Shown piece after piece: positions 15,077 through 21,580 of a stretch of DNA of 36,527 bases (position 1 is the first letter of the stretch; every line of letters starts with the position of its first letter). The notes beneath the pieces are model-generated. The model did no database searches and was not told where the DNA came from. It saw nothing but the letters and a program-made list of their open reading frames with translations. Origin of the DNA: JBBTTS01 sp038064135 (GTDB taxonomy: Bacteria > Patescibacteriota > Saccharimonadia > Saccharimonadales > OMJO01); contig JBBTTS010000048.1 in assembly GCA_038064135.1 (NCBI GenBank), positions 1 to 36,527 on the forward strand. The letters are read 5' to 3'. Position numbers and translations under genes: made by a program.

Positions 15077-16211
15077 TCAAATTTGGAATAAAGATTGTAA
15101 ACGTTGTACCTTTATCTAGTTCGCTTAATAGCGTTAGTTCTGCGTGTAAAAGCTTTGCTAACTTCATAGTTACATAAAGCCCCAGACCGGTACCGCTACT
15201 TTGGCGAGTTCGAAAATCTTCGCTCCTAAAAAACTTGTCAAAAACTTTTTCCTGATCGGCCTTGCTAATACCTATACCGGTGTCGCTAACTGTAAACTCA
15301 ACGCCATTTGGCTTTGCTTGTGCCGATAGTAATACATGTCCAGAATTGGTGTATTTAATAGCATTTGTAACAAAATTCTGAATTATTTCTCTTACGTACA
15401 GCTTGCTAGAATTTAAGATTTCTAATTTTGGATCAATTTTTACGCTAAAATCCAGGTTTTTGGCCTGAGCTTGCGGCTTGTATGTTGCATGTAATTCATT
15501 TGTTAATTGAGAGATATTAATTGACTCAATCTCGACTGTTAATTTGCCTCTTTCGGCTCGGGAAAGCGTTGCAAGATCATTAATCATAGCCGACAAAAAA
15601 TTAATTTGTTCATGAGCTACCTTTAACGCTTCTTTTACCTTGTCGTTTTGAACACCACTTTTGTTAAACAAGTAAGCCGCATTGCCGATGTTGCCCTCGC
15701 TTATCGCAATCGGTGTCCTAAGTTCGTGACTGACTACACTAATAAATTCATCACGCTCTTCCTCGAGTGATTTTTCACGGGTAATATCGCGAACCAAAAC
15801 TACGTAGCCTTTCATTCCATCTTGCCCATAGCTAAGCCGTACCGGAGCTATGCTGATATATAAATTAGCTTGGCTGCCGTCTGGATAATGAATTAACCAG
15901 TCCCTAGAACTTGAGGCTGTTTTGGCTTCGAAAATAAGTCTTTTAACATCAACTGGTTGAGAGTTTTTATCGAATAGTTTTAAAAAATTTGTTAATGGCA
16001 GGCCAACCATGGAATTGTTAACATCTAATATGTTCAACATTGCGCCGTTGTAGAGCACGATTGTACATTTTTCATCGACTGCCATCACACCGTCGGCCAT
16101 GCTGTTTATTAAACTGGTCAGCCGTTCGTGGTCCAAGTTTTGAGCTAAGGGCAGGCTTGGGTTATTTACGTCCATATAGGTATTGTATGTTAGGCTTATG
16201 CTTTGGGTCAA
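15066..16211 (-). CDS. Soluble PAS-domain sensor histidine kinase, orphan
   Basis: 381 residues without a membrane span. A PAS domain occupies about 28-142 (SLINSMADGVMAVDEKCTIV to YVVLVRDITREKSLEEE). The HisKA domain has the phospho-acceptor in SHELRTPIA (His162), and the ATPase domain has N-box NFVTNAIKYT (279-288), DTGIGI (310-315) and GTGLGL (340-345). All catalytic boxes are intact. The longest frame starts with TTG overlapping the preceding stop by 4 bp; an ATG 12 codons later (MDVNNPSL) is an equally possible start, as neither has a clear ribosome binding site. No response regulator gene lies nearby, so its partner is elsewhere. It is the last gene of a unit with the metallopeptidase and kinase genes. 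Confidence 0.92.
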   Translation of the reverse strand: MTQSISLTYNTYMDVNNPSLPLAQNLDHERLTSLINSMADGVMAVDEKCTIVLYNGAMLNILDVNNSMVGLPLTNFLKLFDKNSQPVDVKRLIFEAKTASSSRDWLIHYPDGSQANLYISIAPVRLSYGQDGMKGYVVLVRDITREKSLEEERDEFISVVSHELRTPIAISEGNIGNAAYLFNKSGVQNDKVKEALKVAHEQINFLSAMINDLATLSRAERGKLTVEIESINISQLTNELHATYKPQAQAKNLDFSVKIDPKLEILNSSKLYVREIIQNFVTNAIKYTNSGHVLLSAQAKPNGVEFTVSDTGIGISKADQEKVFDKFFRSEDFRTRQSSGTGLGLYVTMKLAKLLHAELTLLSELDKGTTFTIFIPNLTNV

Positions 16212-16894
16212 AAACTAGGCCGATATTGTTTTAGCTCACGGCGTAAATCTTTAAAACTTGGCAACAAACTTTCAACATAAATCCAAAAATCTTTTGAGTG
16301 CGACATATGAACAGTATGCGATAGTTCGTGAATAATAACATAGTCAATAAGATGCCAAGGCAGCTGCAGCAAAAAACAGTTTAATATTATGTTTTTGTGG
16401 CTGTCACATACTCCCCAACGAGTCTTATGGTGTTTAATTTGAAGCGAGTCATAGACCAAATTATGCTTTTTCGCCAAATGTTCCAGTCTTTGCGGTAAAA
16501 GTTGCTTTGCTTCTAAAATCAAAGCCTTTTTGGCGACGTTTTTTACTACTTTTTGTACGTCCGGGTGGTTAAAATCCAGCTGTCCGCTAAAAATACTTAT
16601 TTCGTTTTGTATTATTCTGCTAGACACTCGGGTGCCCTTGCTTACGTAGAAAGCCAAGCGATGAGCTTTACCAATCTGCTGGTTTTGAATTAATATGTCG
16701 GGGTTAATTCGATTTTTTATTATCCAGTGCAATTTGCTATTAAGAAAATCTTCGGCTATTTTTCGGCTAATTCCCTTCGGTACGTTTAAGACAACCCGGC
16801 CATCTGGCTTTAAACTTAACCTTAAGCTGCGACTACCCTTTCTGGATGTCAACCAAATGTCGCCAATACCATCTATGTTTATTTTATCTGTCAT
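16208..16894 (-). CDS. YgjP-type (DUF45) zinc metallopeptidase-like protein
   Basis: 228 residues of the YgjP/DUF45 family. The zincin motif HELSH is at 189-193, followed by MSHSKDFW with the third ligand His199, and upstream is the family signature TRWGVCDSHKNIILN (158-172). The N-terminal half (SRSLRLSLKPDGRVVLNVPK) is the family's beta domain. Family members are often labelled metal-dependent hydrolases; the true substrate is not settled. The ATG directly follows the TAG of the upstream kinase gene, and its own stop overlaps the histidine kinase start, so the three are coupled. The family is clear; the role is not. Confidence 0.88.
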   Translation of the reverse strand: MTDKINIDGIGDIWLTSRKGSRSLRLSLKPDGRVVLNVPKGISRKIAEDFLNSKLHWIIKNRINPDILIQNQQIGKAHRLAFYVSKGTRVSSRIIQNEISIFSGQLDFNHPDVQKVVKNVAKKALILEAKQLLPQRLEHLAKKHNLVYDSLQIKHHKTRWGVCDSHKNIILNCFLLQLPWHLIDYVIIHELSHTVHMSHSKDFWIYVESLLPSFKDLRRELKQYRPSF

Positions 16895-17545
16895 CTAACG
16901 AATGATGACATTTCGCCGATTTTGATCTACCCGCCCAGGCACTAAGTTGACTAGCCCGGGTTTGACAACGCCGCTTGCGACCGTGGTAGTCGACACCAGA
17001 CCCATTGTGTAGAGTTTTTTCATAAGTGCACCGCGCTGAGTGTGGTAGGTGTGCTTGCCGCTAACTACAACATACTCCTCGGTAGGGTTGGGATTTTGCA
17101 TATAGCCAGTGAATCTTTGGAACATCTCTTCGCTCATTTCCTGAGCATACTTGTCGTCTGTTTTTCGATGGTCGCGCTTTGATGCTCTTACGTAGGCACT
17201 CTCTAAATCTACCTGCAGCCAAACAATTAATGATTGACATTTGGCACGTCGGCCTAAATCACGCAAAGTGCGGCGCTGTGAGAGCCTCATAGCATTAGTG
17301 TCGTAAACAACTGGAATGCCAGCTTTTAGAAATTCCTCGCCCATGTAATTCATCAGGTGCATTACCAATTCGTTTTCTTGGCGGTCATAACGAGGTTCTT
17401 CAAATAGTTCAAAGCGAATTCTGTCTCCTTGAATATGAGCACCACCAATTTCTTCTGCTAGTTGGCGAGCAAAATAGGTTTTACCAACTCCAGGATACCC
17501 GTAAAGTAAAAATAATACCGGTTCGTTTAGCTGAAGTTTACTCAT
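16895..17545 (-). CDS. P-loop kinase/ATPase of the AAA_33 (zeta-like) type
   Basis: 216 residues. Walker A GYPGVGKT at 16-23. QGDRIRFELFEEPRYDRQEN follows (about 39-58), and VYDTNAMRLSQRRTLRDLGR (about 80-98) is the pattern of polynucleotide-kinase- or zeta-toxin-like enzymes that phosphorylate small substrates. WLQVDLESAYVRASKRDHRK carries the lid arginines. The last 40 residues are basic and Val-rich (LVNLVPGRVDQNRRNVIIR), with no known motif. There is no adjacent antitoxin, so a toxin role is unlikely. It is first of three coupled minus-strand genes. Confidence 0.75.
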   Translation of the reverse strand: MSKLQLNEPVLFLLYGYPGVGKTYFARQLAEEIGGAHIQGDRIRFELFEEPRYDRQENELVMHLMNYMGEEFLKAGIPVVYDTNAMRLSQRRTLRDLGRRAKCQSLIVWLQVDLESAYVRASKRDHRKTDDKYAQEMSEEMFQRFTGYMQNPNPTEEYVVVSGKHTYHTQRGALMKKLYTMGLVSTTTVASGVVKPGLVNLVPGRVDQNRRNVIIR

Positions 17546-17592
17546 CCATATATGTATAGCAGATTTTAAGTGTTATTAAAAGTGTTTAACAG

Positions 17593-17621
17593 ATGACATA
17601 AACGGTTTCATACTGTAAAAT
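17593..17621 (+). promoter_or_regulatory. Promoter ahead of the broken tRNA-Trp
   Basis: ATGACA (17593-17598), 17-base spacer, TAAAAT (17616-17621), with a predicted start about 15 bases before the tRNA-like sequence. It could now drive the HNH gene and the intact tRNA-Trp up to the terminator at 18110-18129. Confidence 0.65.
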
Positions 17622-17642
17622 AGCAGCCAGTGTACCTGCTTA

Positions 17643-17682
17643 AGGGGCATAGTGCAACGGTTAGTATGAAGGCCTCCAAAAC
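17643..17682 (+). pseudogene. 5' half of a tRNA-Trp, 3' half missing
   Basis: The 40 bases match the first half of a bacterial tRNA-Trp. There is an acceptor arm AGGGGCA, then TA, a D stem GTGC/GTAT around AACGGTTA, an anticodon 5' strand AAGGC, the anticodon loop CTCCAAA (anticodon CCA), then AC. The expected pairing strand GCCTT, T arm and acceptor end do not follow; the sequence turns into the upstream region of an HNH gene. The intact tRNA-Trp 340 bp downstream has a different acceptor (AGGGGAG) and cannot supply the missing half. The repeated bases CTCCAAAAC occur at the break and in the intact gene. Confidence 0.75.
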
Positions 17683-17702
17683 AATAAGTTATACTAGATT
17701 CC

Positions 17703-18047
17703 ATGGCCTATAAAGATCCTAATGATCCTCGAAGACTTATAAGTGGACGCAAACATTATTTGAAGAATAAAGATAAATATATTGCAAACGCAATTGCCGC
17801 TAAGGAGAAACTGCGCGCATACATTCGTAAGGAAAAAAATAGACCTTGCCTAGATTGTAATGCACAATATCCATATTATGTGATGCAGTTTGACCACATT
17901 AGAGATAAAAAGTATCATATTAGTACCCTCGTGAGTTCGAATAACTTAAAAAAATTACAAGAAGAGCTAAAAAAATGCGAGGTCGTGTGTGCAAATTGCC
18001 ACGCTGAAAGAACTTATCAAAGGGGAGTAGCTCAGCTGGTAGAGTAG
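17703..18047 (+). CDS. HNH endonuclease ending inside tRNA-Trp
   Basis: 114 residues. A basic helical N-terminus (DPRRLISGRKHYLKNKDKYI) precedes an HNH-type core. The zinc pairs are CLDC (49-52) and CANCH (96-100), and FDH at 63-65 supplies the catalytic histidine. Such small HNH proteins nick or cut DNA and often travel with mobile elements. The ATG at 17703 has no good ribosome binding site. The last nine codons (RGVAQLVE and stop) lie within the tRNA-Trp gene on the same strand; the conserved domain ends just before it. It sits between a tRNA-Trp half and a complete tRNA-Trp and is probably on the same transcript. Confidence 0.8.
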   Translation: MAYKDPNDPRRLISGRKHYLKNKDKYIANAIAAKEKLRAYIRKEKNRPCLDCNAQYPYYVMQFDHIRDKKYHISTLVSSNNLKKLQEELKKCEVVCANCHAERTYQRGVAQLVE

Positions 18048-19671
18048 CGGTCTCCAAAACCGTTGGTCGCAGGTTCGATCCCTGTCTCCCCTGCCATTCA
18101 AGACAAATTGCCTCTTCGGAGGCTTTTTTCATCTGTTCTGGCAAGGTTCTAACCTTATCTAATCTATCTCTTAGTGATTTAGCGTTATTTCTTACCGGTT
18201 CGAGCCACTCATTAGGTGTTATCTGCAGCTTTCCTTGGTAGAGTACAGGGTTCTGACCAATAGAGAGCAGTATGTCTTTTTTGGTTAGTATATTGCCGTC
18301 TGTAAATTTCTCTGTTGCATTCGTTAGTCGTTCAAAGGTTTTTGTGGCAAACTCGTACCAATTTTCTATGCGATATGCCGTCGCTGCTTGCTCTTCGTGT
18401 ATGCTTTTAAGTTCTATTTTAAGTTGGGTGCTTTTTCGTTCATATTCGGCTTCATCTATTAGCTTTTTACTAGGCATGTCGAGCAAATTATCTAGCTGAT
18501 TTTCTAAGCTATTTGCAGTGCCGTGCTGCATTGTTTTAACATCATTTCTGTCTTTTATTTCTTCGTCTGCCATCTCCCTAAACGTGTCCATTGCCCACTC
18601 TTCGAGCTTGGGCGATAATTCATAGCTGTCTAGTAAAACATTTAACTCATCGTATAGTGCTTCTTCTTTTTTATAGCCATACTTATTTACCTGTATACAG
18701 CCACCGCGCTTACCCGTGCAGTGATAATACCTGTGTAGGCTCTCACCACCGTTTTTAAGACGTTTTTTGGTGACTTGCGCCGTAATCATACATCCACACT
18801 GGCCACACGTTATAAAGCCCCTTAAAGCGAATTCTCTGCGGGTTGCAAGACGTGGACATCCTCGGCTACCAAGTAATGCCTGAACCTTATCGTATTCATC
18901 TTGAGTAATCATTGCTGGAAACTCAGATTTGTAAAACGTTTGGCGATCATACGGATCGGGCACTAAACCTGCGTACCGTTCGTTTTTAAAGATGCCGTAT
19001 AGAGCAGACCTAGACAGTGGCCTGTCGCCAGATTTGCTACGTTTTGGAGTGCGGTAATTCCAGCCATCATTCATCGTGCGTAAAATGTCTTGCACGCTAT
19101 GCTCACCTGTTAGGAACATATCAAAAGCTTGCCGGACTAGCGGAAAGCGTAGAGGGTCTTTCACTACGCGATGCGTTGCTATATCGTTCAAGTAGCCTTG
19201 CGGTGCAACGCCTGTTAAACCACCATTCTTGCGCTTTGTTTCATTACCACGCTTTACGTCCTTACTGAGCTTTGCAGAAAAATATTGTGACTGGCTCATA
19301 GTCATCTGCAGCATCATCATGCCTTCTGGCGAATTATCAAAATTAAAGCTTACAAATTTTAATTCTTTTAGGTTACCTTTGGTGACTCTGTGACTTATTG
19401 CTGCTGCGTCTACCGCATTACGCGATAGCCTATCAGGGTGCCATGCTAAAATGCCATCTATTTTACCTTCGTCTATCATTTTAAGTATAGAGGCAAATAC
19501 TGGGCGCTTATCAGGGTCGAAAGCACTCTTGCTTTCATCTAATATGTCTACTATGTTTAAGTCGCTAAATCGCTCACGTATCTTATCGCGCTGCGCTTCT
19601 TTAGATAGCACTTGGCGCTCTTCGTCTTCTGTAGACTTGCGGACGTATCCTATGTATCGTAATTGTTTCAT
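17920..19671 (-). CDS. Large serine recombinase (integrase), tail read through tRNA-Trp
   Basis: 583 residues. The resolvase domain starts RYIGYVRKSTEDEERQ with catalytic Ser13 and has AWHPDRLSRN at 77-86. The recombinase domain covers about 150-265 (GVAPQGYLNDIATHRVVKDP). A zinc ribbon follows with CGQC (289-292), Cys318 and Cys325, then a coiled-coil region (about 385-450). Such enzymes integrate and excise elements between attP and attB without host factors. Codons 526-551 (GRQGSNLRPTVLETATLPAE and flanks) are the antisense of the intact tRNA-Trp. Everything after about residue 525 is therefore probably not conserved protein, and the terminal hydrophobic stretch is an accident of reading on. 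The frame overlaps the HNH gene by 128 bp. The start is ATG at 19669-19671. Confidence 0.92.
   Translation of the reverse strand: MKQLRYIGYVRKSTEDEERQVLSKEAQRDKIRERFSDLNIVDILDESKSAFDPDKRPVFASILKMIDEGKIDGILAWHPDRLSRNAVDAAAISHRVTKGNLKELKFVSFNFDNSPEGMMMLQMTMSQSQYFSAKLSKDVKRGNETKRKNGGLTGVAPQGYLNDIATHRVVKDPLRFPLVRQAFDMFLTGEHSVQDILRTMNDGWNYRTPKRSKSGDRPLSRSALYGIFKNERYAGLVPDPYDRQTFYKSEFPAMITQDEYDKVQALLGSRGCPRLATRREFALRGFITCGQCGCMITAQVTKKRLKNGGESLHRYYHCTGKRGGCIQVNKYGYKKEEALYDELNVLLDSYELSPKLEEWAMDTFREMADEEIKDRNDVKTMQHGTANSLENQLDNLLDMPSKKLIDEAEYERKSTQLKIELKSIHEEQAATAYRIENWYEFATKTFERLTNATEKFTDGNILTKKDILLSIGQNPVLYQGKLQITPNEWLEPVRNNAKSLRDRLDKVRTLPEQMKKASEEAICLEWQGRQGSNLRPTVLETATLPAELLPFDKFFQRGNLHTRPRIFLALLVIFLSYSNSRGY
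18021..18096 (+). tRNA. tRNA-Trp (anticodon CCA), intact
   Basis: 76 bases with encoded CCA. The acceptor AGGGGAG/CTCCCCT pairs fully, and the D arm is CTCAGCTGGTAGAG. The anticodon stem GCGGT/ACCGT encloses loop CTCCAAA with anticodon CCA at 18054-18056. The T arm is GCAGG TTCGATC CCTGT, with discriminator G at 18093. A terminator follows at 18110. It overlaps the 3' end of the HNH gene on the same strand and the 3' end of the serine recombinase frame on the opposite strand. Confidence 0.96.
18110..18129 (+). terminator. Intrinsic terminator after tRNA-Trp
   Basis: GCCTC, TTCG tetraloop, GAGGC, then six T. It is a compact classic terminator 13 bases after the tRNA. It lies antisense inside the recombinase reading frame. 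Confidence 0.9.
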
Positions 19672-19690
19672 TGTTTTAGCTCCAAACTAA

Positions 19691-19806
19691 AAGGGCGACT
19701 CGGTTGTTCACACTTCCAGTAGCACAAAGCCACTTTCAGATACCAAGCCGCCCTTACGGGTCTGAAAATAAAAACACTTTGTGCGTTATAACTGAAAATG
19801 TGAACA
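19691..19806. repeat. Nested inverted repeats upstream of the recombinase
   Basis: Three pairs of arms are nested in register: TGTTCACA (19705-19712) with TGTGAACA (19799-19806), GCACAAAG (19722-19729) with CTTTGTGC (19777-19784), and TTTCAGA (19734-19740) with TCTGAAA (19761-19767). A fourth, overlapping pair is AAGGGCG (19691-19697) with CGCCCTT (19749-19755). The segment fills the 169-bp non-coding gap between the recombinase and the AAA+ gene. It could be a recombination or replication site or an RNA fold in the recombinase leader. Confidence 0.75.
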
Positions 19807-19840
19807 TTTCTATTATATCACTTTTAAATACAGGTGATGG

Positions 19841-21268
19841 TTACCACTCTCCACCTAGACGTATTGGTGTTACACCCACACCACCGCTACCTATATTGTC
19901 AGTAATGAGGTTGCCTTGTTCATCTAAGAACACTTTTATATAGATATGTAGACTTCGCTTGTCTCCAGCTTCAGGCTGTTTCTGAGTTATAAAACCACTA
20001 TTTTCGAGTAGTGGTAAAATCTGCTTGCGTAGTCGCTCGTCGTCTAGTAACGCACTTTCAACACGCAGATAATAGTTACTCAAATCCTGACGACTAAGCC
20101 CAATGACACCATTTTTCATAGCCAGCTGGTAATCACTATTGCTGTACTTTTTCATCCATGCAGGTAATATATATTTCTTGTAAAAATGCAGGACGGCTGG
20201 TGGTACGTTCAAGTTTTGGCTTGTAGCAATAGCCGCCCATAATCTAAAAGCTTGGTCTATGTCAGACTGACTCGCCAAAATTGTGCCGTCCGGCTGTTTC
20301 CGAAACCATACGTTTAGTAGTGCGATCGCCTTTATCAATTCCATTAAGTGTCGGATATCACGTGCATGACGTGGCTTCAGCCGCGGGAAAGCATTTCGAA
20401 AACGCTTTTCGATCGCTTCTTTGCTCGGCACTACTATGCTTTCTACATGCTCATAGCGTATGGCAATGATGCGCTTTTTAAGTTCTGCACGAGCAGGTTG
20501 TTCTTCTAGCCATTGATTAAAGGCATTTCTGTCTGCGCTACGCCGCACCTCAAGATGTACTGCACTACTCAGCTTTGCTTCACTAACTTCAGGGCTAAGT
20601 AGCAAAAACCGTGTTGCCTCTTGTTCATCCAGTAGCATATTTGCAGAACAGAAGACTGTTGCCGGAAAACCACGCAGAATGACATGCTCAGTACGGTTAG
20701 AGCCTTTATTCTTATTGGTCATCTTGTAGTGTAATTCGCGGTCATCTTTAGATAACAGTGCCCGCAGTTTTTCTTGTAGAAGCGGATTAGGCTGTTCATA
20801 CAGTAGTAATATCTTGCGCTCAAGCGATACCACTTTTGCTCCACGCTCAACATCGTTCACGCCTCTACTATAAAAGAATGACGTAGGGGAAGCGCCGCTC
20901 AATGGTACTTTGTCGACTTCAGGGAATAGCTTTGCAATTTCACTTGTTAAATATGTCTTACCAGAGCTGCTTTGTGCGTTAAAGCTGATGTTAATTTGGT
21001 CTTCGGACGTATACGCACTAAGCATCCCTAAAAAGCCGATAGCCTTGTTTTCGTTATCATCCTTAATAGTCAAAGATAGTACTTCCATGACATCTTCAAC
21101 CGTCATTTCACTAAACTGCGAAATATCTATCGTTGCGTTGATTTCAGCTAACTCAGCTTCCAGCTCACGTTCACGTTTTGCTATTGGGTCTTCGCTTTGC
21201 TTAATCTTTTTTTGTTTAGGTTTTTTATTGTCTGGCGCCGATTCTGGCGCATTAGTAATGTCAGCCAT
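19841..21268 (-). CDS. AAA+ ATPase, possible element replication helicase
   Basis: 475 residues. After a Lys/Glu-rich N-terminus (about 1-45) comes an ATPase core: Walker A AQSSSGKT (98-105), Walker B-like KILLLYEQP (152-160), sensor 1-like FPATVFCSAN (201-210), and EATRFLLLSPEVSE with a candidate arginine finger. The region FPRLKPRHARDIRHLMELIK resembles a lid domain. A C-terminal winged helix is suggested by VIGLSRQDLSNYYLRVESAL and LLENSGFI. The order recalls MCM-like or primase-associated helicases of archaeal and bacterial elements, but no primase domain is visible. It overlaps the upstream 59-residue gene by 8 bp and precedes the recombinase. A replication or maintenance role is inferred from context. 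Confidence 0.7.
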   Translation of the reverse strand: MADITNAPESAPDNKKPKQKKIKQSEDPIAKRERELEAELAEINATIDISQFSEMTVEDVMEVLSLTIKDDNENKAIGFLGMLSAYTSEDQINISFNAQSSSGKTYLTSEIAKLFPEVDKVPLSGASPTSFFYSRGVNDVERGAKVVSLERKILLLYEQPNPLLQEKLRALLSKDDRELHYKMTNKNKGSNRTEHVILRGFPATVFCSANMLLDEQEATRFLLLSPEVSEAKLSSAVHLEVRRSADRNAFNQWLEEQPARAELKKRIIAIRYEHVESIVVPSKEAIEKRFRNAFPRLKPRHARDIRHLMELIKAIALLNVWFRKQPDGTILASQSDIDQAFRLWAAIATSQNLNVPPAVLHFYKKYILPAWMKKYSNSDYQLAMKNGVIGLSRQDLSNYYLRVESALLDDERLRKQILPLLENSGFITQKQPEAGDKRSLHIYIKVFLDEQGNLITDNIGSGGVGVTPIRLGGEW

Positions 21269-21440
21269 TGTTGCTAACCTCCGTATTATTAGTTAATTCT
21301 TGCTGCTTTTGAGCCTTAGCAAGCGTAAATCGCATAATTGCAAGGCCAGCCTCTTGCGTTTGCTCATCGGTCAATTCCAGTCCGTGTAGCTCGCTCAGAA
21401 GTGCTTGCAATTCTTTAATTTGTTGGCTGCTTAATCTCAT
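21261..21440 (-). CDS. Small protein coupled to the AAA+ ATPase
   Basis: 59 residues from ATG at 21438-21440 to TGA at 21261-21263. It begins MRLSSQQIKELQALLSELHG and continues with a second helix (EAGLAIMRFTLAKAQKQQEL); it is likely all helical and may be a small DNA-binding or partner protein. Its stop overlaps the ATPase start (ATGGCTGAC contains the TGA), and GGAGG of the ATPase ribosome binding site lies inside its frame, so the two are coupled. It opens a new unit after the terminator at 21515-21537. Function not recognised. Confidence 0.65.
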   Translation of the reverse strand: MRLSSQQIKELQALLSELHGLELTDEQTQEAGLAIMRFTLAKAQKQQELTNNTEVSNNG

Positions 21441-21514
21441 ACCGTCCAGATTAATCCTGCGGGGATAGCTAAAAGCAAAACTCCCGATAGCCTCACGATA
21501 TTTATGCGGGTAAC

Positions 21515-21537
21515 AAAAAAGCCGCTTGTGACGGCTT
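21515..21537 (-). terminator. Intrinsic terminator after the 355-residue gene
   Basis: AAGCCG (21519-21524) and CGGCTT (21532-21537) form a 6-bp hairpin. On the minus strand it is followed by T residues (complement of 21515-21520). It separates the 355-residue gene from the 59-residue gene. Confidence 0.75.
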
Positions 21538-21540
21538 ACG

Positions 21541-21580
21541 ATTTACTCGCGATTTTTCTCGCGATTTACTCGCGATTTTT
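21541..21580. repeat. Tandem 11-12 bp CGCG repeats
   Basis: ATTTACTCGCG (21541-21551), ATTTTTCTCGCG (21552-21563) and ATTTACTCGCG (21564-21574), then a partial ATTTTT. The array covers the last codons of the 355-residue gene and ends just before its terminator. The short spacing resembles iterons or protein-binding repeats near replication genes. Confidence 0.65.

Noticed and set aside
17683..18020. Group I intron with HNH gene inside tRNA-Trp
   Set aside because: The downstream tRNA is complete by itself and its 3' half does not pair with the upstream 5' half (AGGGGCA against CTCCCCT; AAGGC against ACCGT), so the two are not exons of one tRNA.
17920..18020. C-terminal hydrophobic stretch of the serine recombinase as a membrane anchor
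   Set aside because: It is the antisense of the HNH gene after reading through the tRNA; almost certainly not a conserved protein part.
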